The notes: generated by a model from the sequence alone, not told the origin. Counted from the first letter of the stretch, positions 1 through 9,279 are shown. The stretch is 64,000 nt of DNA from CAYLLN01 sp964384375 (GCA_964384375.1 CAYLLN010000034.1:1-64000); one strand, 5' to 3'. Numbers and translations: made by a program.

Positions 1-172
1 TCCACGTTTCCCGTTCTACTCCCTCCCGTGGTCCAGTTCTTGGGGTCCACCACACCGGTGAGCGTGCAAGTTGTCTAACTGCCACATCGTTAAAACTCTT
101 TGTACACATCGCAGGGAATTTCCCATGGCGACCTGCGCGCGTCAATGAACTTGCGCGCGAGATTTCTTGCTC

Positions 173-255
173 GGCGCGACTTACGTCACGGCGTCTCACG
201 CTAAACCGCGCTGCCGCAGGTGCTTCCGCCGCGCGCTCTCGACGTAAGTCGCGCC
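173..255. repeat. Perfect 15-bp inverted repeat with 53-bp spacer
   Basis: The arm GGCGCGACTTACGTC (173-187) is repeated exactly in inverted orientation as GACGTAAGTCGCGCC (241-255), followed by a run of six A. This could be the termini of a small degenerate element or a long-stem hairpin. I see no gene in the spacer. Confidence 0.75.
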
Positions 256-304
256 AAAAAACTTTTCCCCGGTGACACGTTTGGTCCGTAGATCCCGCCC
301 CTTA

Positions 305-327
305 GGTCCCGCCGGCCCGGCGGGACC
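305..327. repeat. GC-rich palindromic hairpin
   Basis: This is an almost unbroken palindrome: GGTCCCGCCGG and its inverted copy around a single central C. It belongs to the same class of intergenic hairpins (GGTCC-stem) as 361-383. Confidence 0.8.
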
Positions 328-360
328 TTACCTCGCAATACGACAGCCACCAGACCCAGA

Positions 361-383
361 GGTCCGCCTCGGCAAGGCGGACC
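361..383. repeat. GC-rich palindromic hairpin
   Basis: The arms GGTCCGCCT (361-369) and AGGCGGACC (375-383) flank a 5-nt loop. The outer GGTCC..GGACC is shared with 305-327, but the inner stem differs, which suggests two compensated members of one dispersed hairpin family. Confidence 0.8.
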
Positions 384-634
384 TATCTTTCCGCCTCCGG
401 ACGCCACACCTCGCCCTTAACTCGCGCGAGCAGACTGTGCCGACGTGACACTTCTGGCCATGCTGTGGAGGCTGGCATCTCGCAGCGGATTCGTGACGAC
501 GCCGCGAGTTGGGCTCTTCCCCTCTACCCTCCACTCTCTGTTCGCACCGCTTAGGAACCGTTACTTTGGACGGCGTTCTCGCTCGCGAGAACGCTTCTAC
601 GTCGATCGCCAACCATGTTTTGATGGGTCCCCAC

Positions 635-1357
635 ATGAACGCATCGCTTTTCCCGCTGGCCGTCTTTGGTTGCTTCCTTCTCGCGACTGCCGCGACTGCT
701 GCCGAGACGGATCTTCCCAAGGCCACGATCGACGGCCAGGGACCGGGATGGAAGGAACTGACACTCGATGACTTCATCATGGTCAACGGCAATCAGGACA
801 CCTGGTCATCCAAAGAGGGCGTCATCCATTGCACGGGCCAGCCCGTCGGTGTGACGCGGAGCAAGACGCCGGTGACGAACTTCGAACTCGTCGCCCAGTG
901 GCGGCATCTGAAGAGCGGCGGCAATTCGGGGATTTTTGTCTGGGCTTCGGAGGAAGCGCTGAAGGATCTGAAGCCCGGCCAGCTTCCCCCGGGCGGTATT
1001 GAGGTGCAGGTGCTCGATCACGGATACAAAGAGCAATACGAGAAATCGAGCGGCAAAAAAGCGGACTGGTTCACGACCAATGGCGACGTCTTCCCGGTCG
1101 GCAAGTCGAAGATGACGCCGTTTCCCCCCGTTTCGCCGAGCGGCGAGCGGAGCTTTCCACGCAAGGAGCTGAGCAAAGGAGTGGGCGAGTGGAACCACTA
1201 CTACGTGCGGGCGATCAACGGCGAAATTCGCCTCTGGGTGAACGGCGAAGAAGTGAGCGGCGGCACGAAGTGCGAACCGGCGAGCGGCTTTCTCTGCCTC
1301 GAATCGGAAGGAGCGCCGGTCGAGTTCAAGAACCTGCGGATTCGGGAACTGCCTTAG
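635..1357 (+). CDS. Secreted DUF1080 (3-keto-disaccharide hydrolase-like) protein
   Basis: This 240-residue protein starts with a typical signal peptide (hydrophobic core about residues 4-16, ending ATAA-TAAE). The body matches the DUF1080 / 3-keto-disaccharide hydrolase beta-sandwich, with GNSGIFVW, the EVQVLDHG strand, and a WNHYYVRAINGEI segment followed by LWVNGEEV. Members act outside the cytoplasmic membrane on glycans; the substrate here is unknown. I chose the ATG at 635 because it opens directly into the signal peptide; upstream in-frame codons give no plausible leader. The next gene lies on the opposite strand and converges 10 nt after the stop. Confidence 0.88.
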   Translation: MNASLFPLAVFGCFLLATAATAAETDLPKATIDGQGPGWKELTLDDFIMVNGNQDTWSSKEGVIHCTGQPVGVTRSKTPVTNFELVAQWRHLKSGGNSGIFVWASEEALKDLKPGQLPPGGIEVQVLDHGYKEQYEKSSGKKADWFTTNGDVFPVGKSKMTPFPPVSPSGERSFPRKELSKGVGEWNHYYVRAINGEIRLWVNGEEVSGGTKCEPASGFLCLESEGAPVEFKNLRIRELP

Positions 1358-1367
1358 CGATTGCGCG

Positions 1368-3485
1368 TTAGCGTTTCGGATCGGTATCGCACGCTTCGGC
1401 CAGGAGCTTTGCCGCACGAGCGCAGATCGTCGTCTCGCTGCCGGGACTCGCGTCGTGGTCGTCGATTCCTTCCGTGCGCCAGGCGCAAACGAGATCGAGG
1501 CTCGGGACGATCCAGAGCATCTTGCTCCCGCCGTGACCGCAGGCGAGATACGCATCGGGCGGCAGTGCCACATAGAGCCGGCGGTTTTCGCGATCGACTC
1601 CATTAAGCCACCAGTTGAAGGCGTAGTAGCCGGGACCGCAGTTGGTGATGTTCTTGCCGCCCCCGAGGCTCTTCTGGCCGGGGATCATGTCGGCATCTTT
1701 GCCGGCGGTGAGTGGCATGTCGGTGGCCAGCGGTTGGCCGATCATCAGGTCGAATAACTCGGGCCTCAGAACTTGCTTGTCTCCCCACTCTCCCCGATGC
1801 AGGCACAAGAGGCCCAGCCGTGCCAGGTCTCGCATTGAAACACTCAGTCGGCCGGGCCGATCCGCATCGGGATCGCGAAAGGCGTATGTGTCTTCGAGTT
1901 GCAGTACATCGCCTACTCGCGCGCGGAAGGCGTCGGTCCCGCGCTCGCGATAGACCTTCTCGGCAAGCGTCAGGTAGTAGAGTGCCAGGGCAAAGTCGTT
2001 GTATCCGTAGGCTTCGCCCGGTTTTTCGGTCAGCCCGTAGCCGGAAGTTTGATGGGCCAGATGCCGCCAGGTGATCGCCGCGTCCTTGCCGCCGTTGAGT
2101 TCCAGTAACCGCGGTTCGACATCGGCGACTCGATCGTCGGGTGACTTCAGCTTCCCTTCCTGCACGGCCAATAGCATGAGCAGGCTGATGAACGGTTTGG
2201 CGGCTGAGGCGATGTCCTGGCTCTTCGTGGGATCGCCCCAGGTGTAGGCCAACTTGCCGTGGCGCACGACGACGCCGTTCCCTTTTACGAGTTCGGCAAG
2301 AGCGGCGAGTTTGTGGCCATCCAAGCCAACCTCCGACGGGGATGCTCTTTCCCAAGCTTTGCCGGGGAACACGCGGCTTTGTTGGTTGCCGGCAGTCGTG
2401 ATCTCGTTCAGCAATCGAAAGAAGCCTCGTTTTCGCTCACTCGAAATGCCCCAGTTCACAGGGACGCTCTGATATCCCTCGTCAAAGCCCTCGTCCTTCA
2501 TCCGAAAATCAAAGTAGCCCCACGAAGCGTACTCGCCGATCGCAGCCGTGAAATTGTTCTCCGGCTTGTCGAAATCGAAGTGGTCGTCCTCGTTGAAGAG
2601 GATCGGCATCGTCCGGTAGCCGGGGACGGCACGGGTCTGGCGGACCATTTCGGCGATTCGCTTGGGCTCCTTCACGCCGTTGCCGTGCAACAGAAGGAAG
2701 TCGGAGTTGCGGACCACGTTTTCTTCCGGGACTTTGCCGCCGCCATAGCTGGTGCCGACCAGGAGCCGGCGGCCGTCTTTGGCGCGACTCTTGACTCGTT
2801 CGATCAACTCATGCACGCGGGCCGGCTGCAAAATGGCATGGTCGTAGCGGACGTTGCACTCGTTGTTCACCTCCAGCAGCACGTTGCGGTAACCCTTGGT
2901 CAAAATCCAATCGACTGCGTTATCCAGTGCTCGCTTGACCGCCTCTTCGTTCTCGATTCGCTGGTCCTGGCCGAAGTAGAAGACGCCGAGAATCGCCACC
3001 ATGCCAAGCTCATCGGCCCGATCGAGGATTCGCGCGAGACGGGCCATGTATTCGGGTCGCAGCTCGCCGCTGGGCGTGATCGCCGAGTTGTGCCACGGCT
3101 GATCCTTCGAGTAACCCTGCGGGCTTCCTCCTTGCAGGTTGATCGTGAAAGCGAGGAGGCCATGCTCGCGCCACGTCGGCATCGCGGCCAAAAACTCGCG
3201 CGTGTTCCGCTCGGCGTCCCATTTGCTGGTGTCGGGATAGGCCCATTGGCTTGCCGTTTCGGGATTCAGGTCGTCGAAGATCCCCTGCACCATCCGGCTG
3301 TTGAAGAGCAGCCCTTCGATCTTGTGCCCCTTCCAGGTCCGGCCGGCATAGGTGGGCTTGCCATTGATGTGGAAAGCGTCGCCGACGATAGAGACTTCGG
3401 TCTTGCGGGGCGGTGCGTCGGCCGCGAGTCCACACTCGGCGAGGCAAACGCCCACGAATGCCGCTGCCCACATTGCGATCCTCAT
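1368..3485 (-). CDS. Two-domain secreted protein: glycosidase-like TIM barrel fused to serine hydrolase
   Basis: This 705-residue protein has a signal peptide (MRIAMWAAAFVGVCLAECG..) followed by two domains. Residues about 30-390 look like a cellulase/GH5-type barrel: a LLEVNNECN strand that could carry the acid/base Glu and a later ILFNEDDHF strand. Residues about 400-700 look like a class-C beta-lactamase-type serine hydrolase, with SAAK (S427, K430), a YGYND element near 493 in the place of the Y-x-N motif, and GHGGSKM near the C-terminus. Similar single-domain proteins are common in Planctomycetes; the fusion in one frame is notable. The frame runs upstream through the scaffold gap, but the signal peptide marks 3485 as the start. 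Confidence 0.8.
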   Translation of the reverse strand: MRIAMWAAAFVGVCLAECGLAADAPPRKTEVSIVGDAFHINGKPTYAGRTWKGHKIEGLLFNSRMVQGIFDDLNPETASQWAYPDTSKWDAERNTREFLAAMPTWREHGLLAFTINLQGGSPQGYSKDQPWHNSAITPSGELRPEYMARLARILDRADELGMVAILGVFYFGQDQRIENEEAVKRALDNAVDWILTKGYRNVLLEVNNECNVRYDHAILQPARVHELIERVKSRAKDGRRLLVGTSYGGGKVPEENVVRNSDFLLLHGNGVKEPKRIAEMVRQTRAVPGYRTMPILFNEDDHFDFDKPENNFTAAIGEYASWGYFDFRMKDEGFDEGYQSVPVNWGISSERKRGFFRLLNEITTAGNQQSRVFPGKAWERASPSEVGLDGHKLAALAELVKGNGVVVRHGKLAYTWGDPTKSQDIASAAKPFISLLMLLAVQEGKLKSPDDRVADVEPRLLELNGGKDAAITWRHLAHQTSGYGLTEKPGEAYGYNDFALALYYLTLAEKVYRERGTDAFRARVGDVLQLEDTYAFRDPDADRPGRLSVSMRDLARLGLLCLHRGEWGDKQVLRPELFDLMIGQPLATDMPLTAGKDADMIPGQKSLGGGKNITNCGPGYYAFNWWLNGVDRENRRLYVALPPDAYLACGHGGSKMLWIVPSLDLVCAWRTEGIDDHDASPGSETTICARAAKLLAEACDTDPKR

Positions 3486-3510
3486 GGCGGCCAATGTCTG
3501 GCGAATCGCC

Positions 3511-3563
3511 GTGGGGGGGGGTGGCCCACCACAACCCACCCCAAGACAAAACCACCCCCCCCC
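3511..3563. repeat. G-run/C-run inverted repeat beside the scaffold gap
   Basis: A run GTGGGGGGGG (from 3511) is mirrored by CCACCCCCCCCC (3552-3563). It could form a G:C hairpin, and it probably explains why assembly broke immediately downstream. Confidence 0.6.
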
Positions 3564-3576
3564 AGCGAAAACGGGC

Positions 3577-3586
3577 NNNNNNNNNN
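3577..3586. other. Scaffold gap (10 N)
   Basis: Ten N characters between a C-rich hairpin and a CCAACCACAGCCA repeat. The real length is unknown. The gap lies in the spacer between two minus-strand genes, so no protein is obviously affected. Confidence 0.99.
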
Positions 3587-3710
3587 CCAACCACAGCCAT
3601 CCCAATGCCAAACCCAGCCAGCCCTTGCGAAACGGATCATGGTCGTGCTCCGGGAGATGCGGGCATCGTACCGGAGCGGGAGCACACCGTTCAATCTGAC
3701 ACGGTTCGCC

Positions 3711-3732
3711 GTGGTTGGCTGTCGCCAACCAC
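3711..3732. repeat. Hairpin with GTGGTTGGC arms
   Basis: GTGGTTGGC (3711-3719) and GCCAACCAC (3724-3732) flank a 4-nt loop. The right arm with its flank (CCAACCACAGCCA) is repeated just after the scaffold gap at 3587, so the gap may hide another copy. Confidence 0.7.
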
Positions 3733-3778
3733 AGCCACTCCTACCCCTTTCGCCAATCACAAGCTTCGCCAGTCGGTA

Positions 3779-6721
3779 TCACGAATTGATGAAGTCAATG
3801 TCGCGGACAAAGTCCCACCACGAGAGGTCGGTGATCTTGTCCTTCACGGGCGAATCGTCGTCGAGGCAGATGTTCGCAAAGAACCAGTCGTTCCCCGACG
3901 CGCCAGTGAGCGTGTCGCGCACGCCGTCATCAGCAACCGTGGCTGGCATAAGGAAAAAGTCGCCGTTCTCCCGGCTCACGCACGGAGAGCCAACCGTCAG
4001 ATTGAATACCCGCACCGCGTAGGAGCGGCAGCTTGTCCATTCGGCCATGATCGCACACAGCGCCGCGGCATTGTCGTCGAAGTCGGTCGTGCCGGCGATC
4101 AAGATGTCGTCGTCCGCATCGCCGACGATCCGATCGGCCCCGACGCCACCGATGATGAGGTCGCGTCCGCTCGCGCCGACGAGCAAGTCGTCGCCGGCTT
4201 GCCCCAGAATCACGTCGTCGCCCGAACCTCCTTTGAGCCGATCGTTCCCCCCGCCGCCATAGAGCCAGGCCGGCTTGCCGACGCTGCCGGCGATGGTCAC
4301 ATCGTCGCTCCCCCCCTCGGCACGAACCACGATGCCGTGCGACGGGCTGAACGTGCCGATCGCGACGCTGTTAACGGTCACCGCGAGCGCGCCGCCACTG
4401 GCCGGGCTGACGACGATCGTCTCGGCCACACTGGTGCCGCCGATCACGAGATCCGTGCCGCAACCGCAAACGGCCGGCTGAAGCTCGGCAATGACGATCG
4501 TGATCGAGCGGGTAGCAAAGTGCTCGCCCGTGTCGTCGTCGCGGACGGTGAGCTTCACCGTATAGACGCCGGCATCGGCATAGGTGTGCGACGGTGTGAG
4601 AGCGCCGGGAGTCGTGCTGGCGACAAACGGCGTGATGATCCCGTCGCCAAAATCCCAGGAAACCGTGTGCGTGTCGAGCGTCCCCACATCGGTGAACGAA
4701 CCGGAGAAGCTCACGCTTTGTCCGCGCACACCCACCGCCGGGCCGCTGATCGCCCCGACGACCGGCGCGACGTTGTTGACCGTGATGGTCGTCACGGCGG
4801 GAGTTGCCGTGCCGGTGTCGTCGTCGGTCAGCGAGAGGCTCACTGCGTACACATCCGAAGCGGTGCCGGTCGGGTTGTCGTCGAGATACTGATGCGACGC
4901 GGTGAATGTGCGGTCGGGATTGATCGTGGCGAGCGAAGTGCTGGTATCTCCCCACGTGACGACGATCGTATGGGTATCGAGCGTACCCGGATCGGTGAAC
5001 GAGCCGGTGATGGTCGCCGTGCCATTTTCGTTGATCGTCGCGGAGGTGACGGAGACGAAGGCGGGGGCGAGGTTGGTGACGGTGGCCGTCGTGCTGTCCG
5101 AGTCGGTGCCATCGCTGGCCGTGATCGTGGCCGTGATCGTATTGATATCGACCGGTGTGCTCGTCGGAACGTCGTCGAGATACGTGTGAACGACGCTGAA
5201 CGAGGCGGAAGTTGCCGTCGGCGAGATCGGCACGTTTTCGCTCGATCCGTCCCCCCAGTTGATCGTGATCGTCGCGGTGCCGGGAAAATCCGTCGTGTAC
5301 GTGCCGGTGAGCGTGATCGAGCCCCCTTCGTTAACGGCGAAGGCAGGGGGCGGTCCGCCTGTTTCGGCGTAGCGAGCAAGGCCGAAGTTGAATGATCCCG
5401 AAGTGGTACGCGTGCGGCCGCCGAGAACGATCTTCCCGTCGGTCTGCACGACAAGCGACGTGGCGACATCGTCGCTTCCTGAGAAGTCGGTCTGAATCGA
5501 GCCACCGTCGAAGGTGGTGTCGAGTGCGCCGCCGTCTGCAAACCTTGCGACAAGAAAGTCGCTGCCGGCGCCGTCGGCGGCGCCTGCGACGACGATCTTG
5601 CCGTCAGGCTGAATCGCCACGTCCAGTCCCTGCTCGTTGCTGCCTAGATCGAGCGTCTGCTGTCCATCGCCGTCAAATAAGGTGTCGAGCACTCCACCGG
5701 CGGTGTAGCGAAGCACAAAGAGGTCATTGTTGTCCGTATTCTCCAGCGTTCCAGTGACGACAACCCGATTACTGGCATCAATGGTGACGGATTCAACTTC
5801 CCGAGGCAAAGCGTCCACAAATGTCGTGACGAACGGTCCACCGCCAAAGGTTGCATCGACAGCGCCATTGCTGGCCGCCAGGCGAGCCAGTGCCACTTCT
5901 CTCGTCCCGCCATCGACGATCGCCGCCACGACGATCCGTCCCGTGCTGTCGAGGGCGATGCCGGCGGCTTCTTCGGTCGAGCCTGCCGTGAAATCGACAA
6001 CCCGCTTCCCACCAACGCCGAATGAAATGTCGAGCGCGCCCCCCGTGGTGTAACGAGCAACGCCGATCTGCGTCAATCCTTCGATCGAGCCGACGACGAC
6101 GATGCTTCCTGAAGACTGAATAGCCACGCCTTTGGCCTGTTCATTGCCGGGACCGAAATCGGTAGCGACAGCAAAGCCGTCGAAGTCGAAAGAGTTGTCG
6201 TTCGTGCCGTCGACATTGAGGCGGAGCACGACGAACTGGTTGGTGCCGCCAGTGCCGACCGACTCGCCGACGACCACGATCTTTCCGTCGGTCTGGACTG
6301 CAACGCCGCGAGCCACGTCGTTGCCGCCAATATTGATGACCCGGATGCCGTCGCCGTCGAAGGCCGGATCGAGAGCGCCACTCGAATCGTACTTGACAAT
6401 AGCGAAGTCGGTTCCTGATCGCCCTACTGCGACGTAGCCGCCGCCCGGATAGCTGGCCACGTCATTGATCTCGTCGGCCAGCGAACTTGAAATGTCGGTG
6501 ATCGTTTTGCCGCTCGCGCCGAACGTTGGATCGAGCCCCCAACCGCCCCCACCGCCGCCGAGCGAAATTGACGCCGCGAGCACCTCGCGCCGTTCGAGCG
6601 ATTCAAACAGCGCTCGCCGCGCGCGGCCGCGCGATCCGCCAGCCGACGAGGCAGGGGGCGTGCGATGGCTCCGCTGGGCAGTTCGACCGAAGGCCAGTGC
6701 GAGGAGAGATTGCCATGTCAT
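3779..6721 (-). CDS. LEPR-XLL surface protein with delta-60 propeller, PKD and RTX-type repeats
   Basis: This 980-residue protein begins MTWQSLLALAFGR and soon has FESLERREVLAA, the LEPR-XLL signature found at the N-terminus of many planctomycete extracellular proteins. Then follow about seven delta-60 repeats (units like VQTDGKIVVVG and GALDPAFDGDG), three PKD-like modules (ITINWGDGS, VVTWGDTS, SWDFGDG), and hemolysin-type calcium-binding nonapeptides (GGNDRLKGGSGDDVILGQ). The architecture suggests a calcium-stabilised, secreted or cell-surface beta-propeller/adhesin. I chose 6721 because it puts LEPR-XLL within the first 50 residues; the frame extends further upstream without motif support. 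The gene is divergent from the glycosyltransferase pair. Confidence 0.85.
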   Translation of the reverse strand: MTWQSLLALAFGRTAQRSHRTPPASSAGGSRGRARRALFESLERREVLAASISLGGGGGGWGLDPTFGASGKTITDISSSLADEINDVASYPGGGYVAVGRSGTDFAIVKYDSSGALDPAFDGDGIRVINIGGNDVARGVAVQTDGKIVVVGESVGTGGTNQFVVLRLNVDGTNDNSFDFDGFAVATDFGPGNEQAKGVAIQSSGSIVVVGSIEGLTQIGVARYTTGGALDISFGVGGKRVVDFTAGSTEEAAGIALDSTGRIVVAAIVDGGTREVALARLAASNGAVDATFGGGPFVTTFVDALPREVESVTIDASNRVVVTGTLENTDNNDLFVLRYTAGGVLDTLFDGDGQQTLDLGSNEQGLDVAIQPDGKIVVAGAADGAGSDFLVARFADGGALDTTFDGGSIQTDFSGSDDVATSLVVQTDGKIVLGGRTRTTSGSFNFGLARYAETGGPPPAFAVNEGGSITLTGTYTTDFPGTATITINWGDGSSENVPISPTATSASFSVVHTYLDDVPTSTPVDINTITATITASDGTDSDSTTATVTNLAPAFVSVTSATINENGTATITGSFTDPGTLDTHTIVVTWGDTSTSLATINPDRTFTASHQYLDDNPTGTASDVYAVSLSLTDDDTGTATPAVTTITVNNVAPVVGAISGPAVGVRGQSVSFSGSFTDVGTLDTHTVSWDFGDGIITPFVASTTPGALTPSHTYADAGVYTVKLTVRDDDTGEHFATRSITIVIAELQPAVCGCGTDLVIGGTSVAETIVVSPASGGALAVTVNSVAIGTFSPSHGIVVRAEGGSDDVTIAGSVGKPAWLYGGGGNDRLKGGSGDDVILGQAGDDLLVGASGRDLIIGGVGADRIVGDADDDILIAGTTDFDDNAAALCAIMAEWTSCRSYAVRVFNLTVGSPCVSRENGDFFLMPATVADDGVRDTLTGASGNDWFFANICLDDDSPVKDKITDLSWWDFVRDIDFINS

Positions 6722-7066
6722 AGGGCACCTGTGGGAGATGATTCCAAGGCCGGATTCCATCCGAGCGATGTGAAGAAGCGGAAACGTCCAGTAATGAACT
6801 GCGTGAAGGCGAATCTCATGTCGCCCCATTGATCCAATCGCCAACTGGGTGGCAAACCGGCCCTCCAAATTGCCCGAAGTTGACAGCTTGCGTCGCTTGC
6901 TAGGCTCGCCAGAATCAGCCATTGCCCCAACCGGGTTGCGGCCAAGTGCCCCATTGGTGGCAATTTCGGGATATCACTGCCATTGACCCCCAGGCACGCC
7001 GCGAAATACCATCCGCCCGGCCGCCAACTCCCCGCACCGCGGCTTCCGCCAGCAAGGACGCTTGCG
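6722..7066. other. Divergent intergenic region
   Basis: 345 bp separate the LEPR-XLL gene (minus) from the glycosyltransferase gene (plus), so promoters for both should lie here. I see no clear sigma70 or sigma54 match and no strong hairpin. The only clear signal is the ribosome binding site AAGGA at 7054-7058 for the plus-strand gene. Confidence 0.55.
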
Positions 7067-8284
7067 ATGACTCAGCCTGAAGTAGCACTGGTGCTAACGA
7101 CGTTCGAGCAGCCGCGGCATTTGCGGCTGGCCTTGGAGTCGATCGCTTGTCAGCGGACATCGCGGCGATTTGAGGTCATCGTGGCCGACGACGGCTCGCA
7201 GGACGAAACGGCGGCGGCGGTGGCAGACTACTCGCGTCGCGTCCCTTTTTCGGTCCGCTTTGTGACCCAGCCTCATGCGGGTTTCCGTGCTGCGCGATGC
7301 CGCAATGCAGGCGTTCGCACGGCGACCGCGCCGCACCTGCTCTTTTGCGATGGCGACTGTGTGCTGCCACCCGATCACATCGAAACACACCTCCGCGCCT
7401 GGCGACCCGGCCACTACACCAGCGGCTTCTGCGTCAGGCTCGATGAAGCAACGTCCCAGCGCGTAACTGCCGAGGTAGTTCGTCGCGGCGAATTGGCACC
7501 ACTCGCTTCGTCAGCCGAAATGCAAAAACTTGCCAAGCTGCATCGCAAGGCGTATTGGTACAACCTGCTCGGCCACTCGACGAAGCCCGCCCTCAAATCA
7601 ACCGACTTCTCGCTGGCCCGCGCTGACTTTGAACTCGTCAACGGATTCGACGAGCGGTTCCAGGGCTGGGGCTGCGAGGACGACGACCTCGGCCGGCGGC
7701 TGATGGCAGCCGGATTGCGGCCCATTTCGATTCTCGATCAAACCCGGCTGTACCACTTGTGGCATCCGCCAGCTTCGTCGAAACCGACGGAGTGGAAGCA
7801 AGGGAACAATGTCGCGTATCTGGAACGGCCGATTCGCCTGACACGCTGCCTGCAAGGTCTCGTGACTCGCTCGCCGCGCGAACTGACCGTGCGACTGGCC
7901 GGCCAATCCCGCGAAGGCGCAGCGCTCGCCCAGTTGCTTCGCCTGCAAGGGTGGAAGATCGAATGCCACCCCAGGCGACGGGCCGACATTGAGTTGCTCG
8001 CATTGCCCGGCAGCAGCTACTTCCGCGGCCGCGGCGAATGCCGTGTCGCCGCCGTGCTGGACGATTCCACGCGACTAACGTGGTCCGCGCGCCGGGCACA
8101 AATCGTCCTATCGCCGAGCGGAACGATCGGCAGGTCAAATCAGCTTCGCTTGCGTCTCGCCGATGCGGCTTCGTTTTGGCAATCGCTTCTGTCCGGCCAG
8201 ATCGCCACGACGACACAATCTCCGTCGGCCGCTCCCCGTCCCTCGTTTGGCTTTGCTTCGCGCCCCGCAACCAAAACCGCATGA
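7067..8284 (+). CDS. Family 2 glycosyltransferase with extra C-terminal domain
   Basis: This 405-residue protein has a GT-A fold glycosyltransferase domain in its first 250 or so residues: VALVLTTFEQP start, VIVADDGSQD, FCDGD (DxD metal/nucleotide-sugar site), and GFDERFQGWGCEDDDLG, which resembles the galactosyltransferase-type C-terminal motif. About 130 further residues, rich in basic and hydrophobic residues, are not recognised. AAGGA lies 8 nt before the ATG. The stop overlaps the next start as ATGA, so translation is probably coupled. It likely builds surface polysaccharide. Confidence 0.85.
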   Translation: MTQPEVALVLTTFEQPRHLRLALESIACQRTSRRFEVIVADDGSQDETAAAVADYSRRVPFSVRFVTQPHAGFRAARCRNAGVRTATAPHLLFCDGDCVLPPDHIETHLRAWRPGHYTSGFCVRLDEATSQRVTAEVVRRGELAPLASSAEMQKLAKLHRKAYWYNLLGHSTKPALKSTDFSLARADFELVNGFDERFQGWGCEDDDLGRRLMAAGLRPISILDQTRLYHLWHPPASSKPTEWKQGNNVAYLERPIRLTRCLQGLVTRSPRELTVRLAGQSREGAALAQLLRLQGWKIECHPRRRADIELLALPGSSYFRGRGECRVAAVLDDSTRLTWSARRAQIVLSPSGTIGRSNQLRLRLADAASFWQSLLSGQIATTTQSPSAAPRPSFGFASRPATKTA

Positions 8285-9255
8285 CGCCTCCCATCACTGT
8301 ACTGCTCGCTGCCGCCGGCCAGCCGCTGCTCGTGAAGCGGACGCTGGAATCGCTCGCCGCCTGCGAGAAGCCATCCTCGTTTCGCGGCACGCTCGTCGTC
8401 GAAAACGGCCCACCGTGCGGCATCGAGCAAGTCGTTCGCTCGCGTCCGGCAGCCGAGATGGTTCGCTACCACTACGTCCCCGAGCCCAACAAGAGCCACG
8501 CCCTGAACGTCGCCCTCGCTTTGCTCGAAGACGGTTTGATTTTCTTTACCGATGACGACGTCCGGTTCGATCAGCAGATTCTCATCTCCTATGCTCGCGG
8601 AGCGTGGGGCGTTACCGGCGGCGAGTTCTATGGCGGACCGCTACACTCCGACTACGAAGGGCCGCCCCCAGCCTCATGGATCAAGCCGTACTTGCCCAAG
8701 ACCGCGCAGGGATGGGAACTGGCGACACGCGATCGGACGCGACTTTCTAATCGGACGTTCCTCGGTCCGAACTGGGCGGCCTTCGCTTCCGACCTCTGGC
8801 AAATCGGCGGGTTCGAGCCGCGTCTCGGCCCCGGCGCTCCGACCGGCAGCACCGGCCAAGAGACCGACGCTCAGCATCGCCTGCTGGCCGCCGGCTGCCG
8901 CGGGTGGTACCTGCCCGATGCGATCGCGTGGCACTTCGTCCGGAGCAAGTGCCTGACGCCGCAGTGGATCGTCGAGCGGGCCTACCGGCACGGCCTGGAA
9001 TGGGGCATTCGCCGCGGACGCCAGCCGCAATTCCGGGGCTGGAAACAGCGTGTTTTCTGGCTTCGCCTGGCGCGCCGCAGACTCGTCTGCCGCATGATGC
9101 GGGCGATCGGCGACGAGCGCTGGAAGCTGGCCGCCGACTACACCGAGTCGCGCTGGCAAGGGCGCTGGGACGGCATTGCGATCGGCCAGCGCTGGGAGAG
9201 CATCCCCGTGCCGCAAACACCCGCCCGCCTGCAGCTTGCTCGCCGCGCCGCGTAA
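8281..9255 (+). CDS. Family 2 glycosyltransferase
   Basis: This 324-residue protein begins MTPPITVLLAA and has the GT2 features VVENGPPC, NKSHALNVAL and FFTDDDVRF (the DDD metal-binding site), plus a later ETDAQHRLLAAGCRGWYLPDA segment that resembles the acceptor-side ED motif. It starts inside the stop codon of the previous glycosyltransferase (ATGA overlap). The two enzymes probably act in sequence on the same glycan. A hairpin abuts the stop codon. Confidence 0.85.
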   Translation: MTPPITVLLAAAGQPLLVKRTLESLAACEKPSSFRGTLVVENGPPCGIEQVVRSRPAAEMVRYHYVPEPNKSHALNVALALLEDGLIFFTDDDVRFDQQILISYARGAWGVTGGEFYGGPLHSDYEGPPPASWIKPYLPKTAQGWELATRDRTRLSNRTFLGPNWAAFASDLWQIGGFEPRLGPGAPTGSTGQETDAQHRLLAAGCRGWYLPDAIAWHFVRSKCLTPQWIVERAYRHGLEWGIRRGRQPQFRGWKQRVFWLRLARRRLVCRMMRAIGDERWKLAADYTESRWQGRWDGIAIGQRWESIPVPQTPARLQLARRAA

Positions 9256-9279
9256 GTAGTAGGCACGCTCCGCCGTGCC
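9256..9279 (+). repeat. Hairpin repeat directly after a stop codon (GTAGTAGGCAC family)
   Basis: Immediately after TAA comes GTAGTAGGCACG, loop CTCCGC, then CGTGCC (6-bp stem 9262-9267/9274-9279). A near-identical element abuts the stop codon of the DUF11 gene at 16092-16114. It may act as a terminator or 3' RNA stabiliser. Confidence 0.75.

Larger units (their letters stand above)
1..634. other. Non-coding region upstream of the DUF1080 gene
   Basis: No convincing gene is seen in this stretch. It holds three inverted repeats, listed separately, and GC-rich spacer. Short open frames on both strands run through the palindromes and lack ribosome binding sites or recognisable domains, so I treat them as non-coding. 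The promoter of the following gene probably lies here, but I could not identify it. Confidence 0.6.

Noticed and set aside
3577..3586. Attempt to close the first N gap by overlap
   Set aside because: The flanks share no clear overlap apart from low-complexity C/A repeats, so the size cannot be decided.
2259..4022. Long open frame on the plus strand across the hydrolase gene
   Set aside because: It is antisense to a gene with clear catalytic motifs and runs through the N gap. High GC makes long antisense frames common here.
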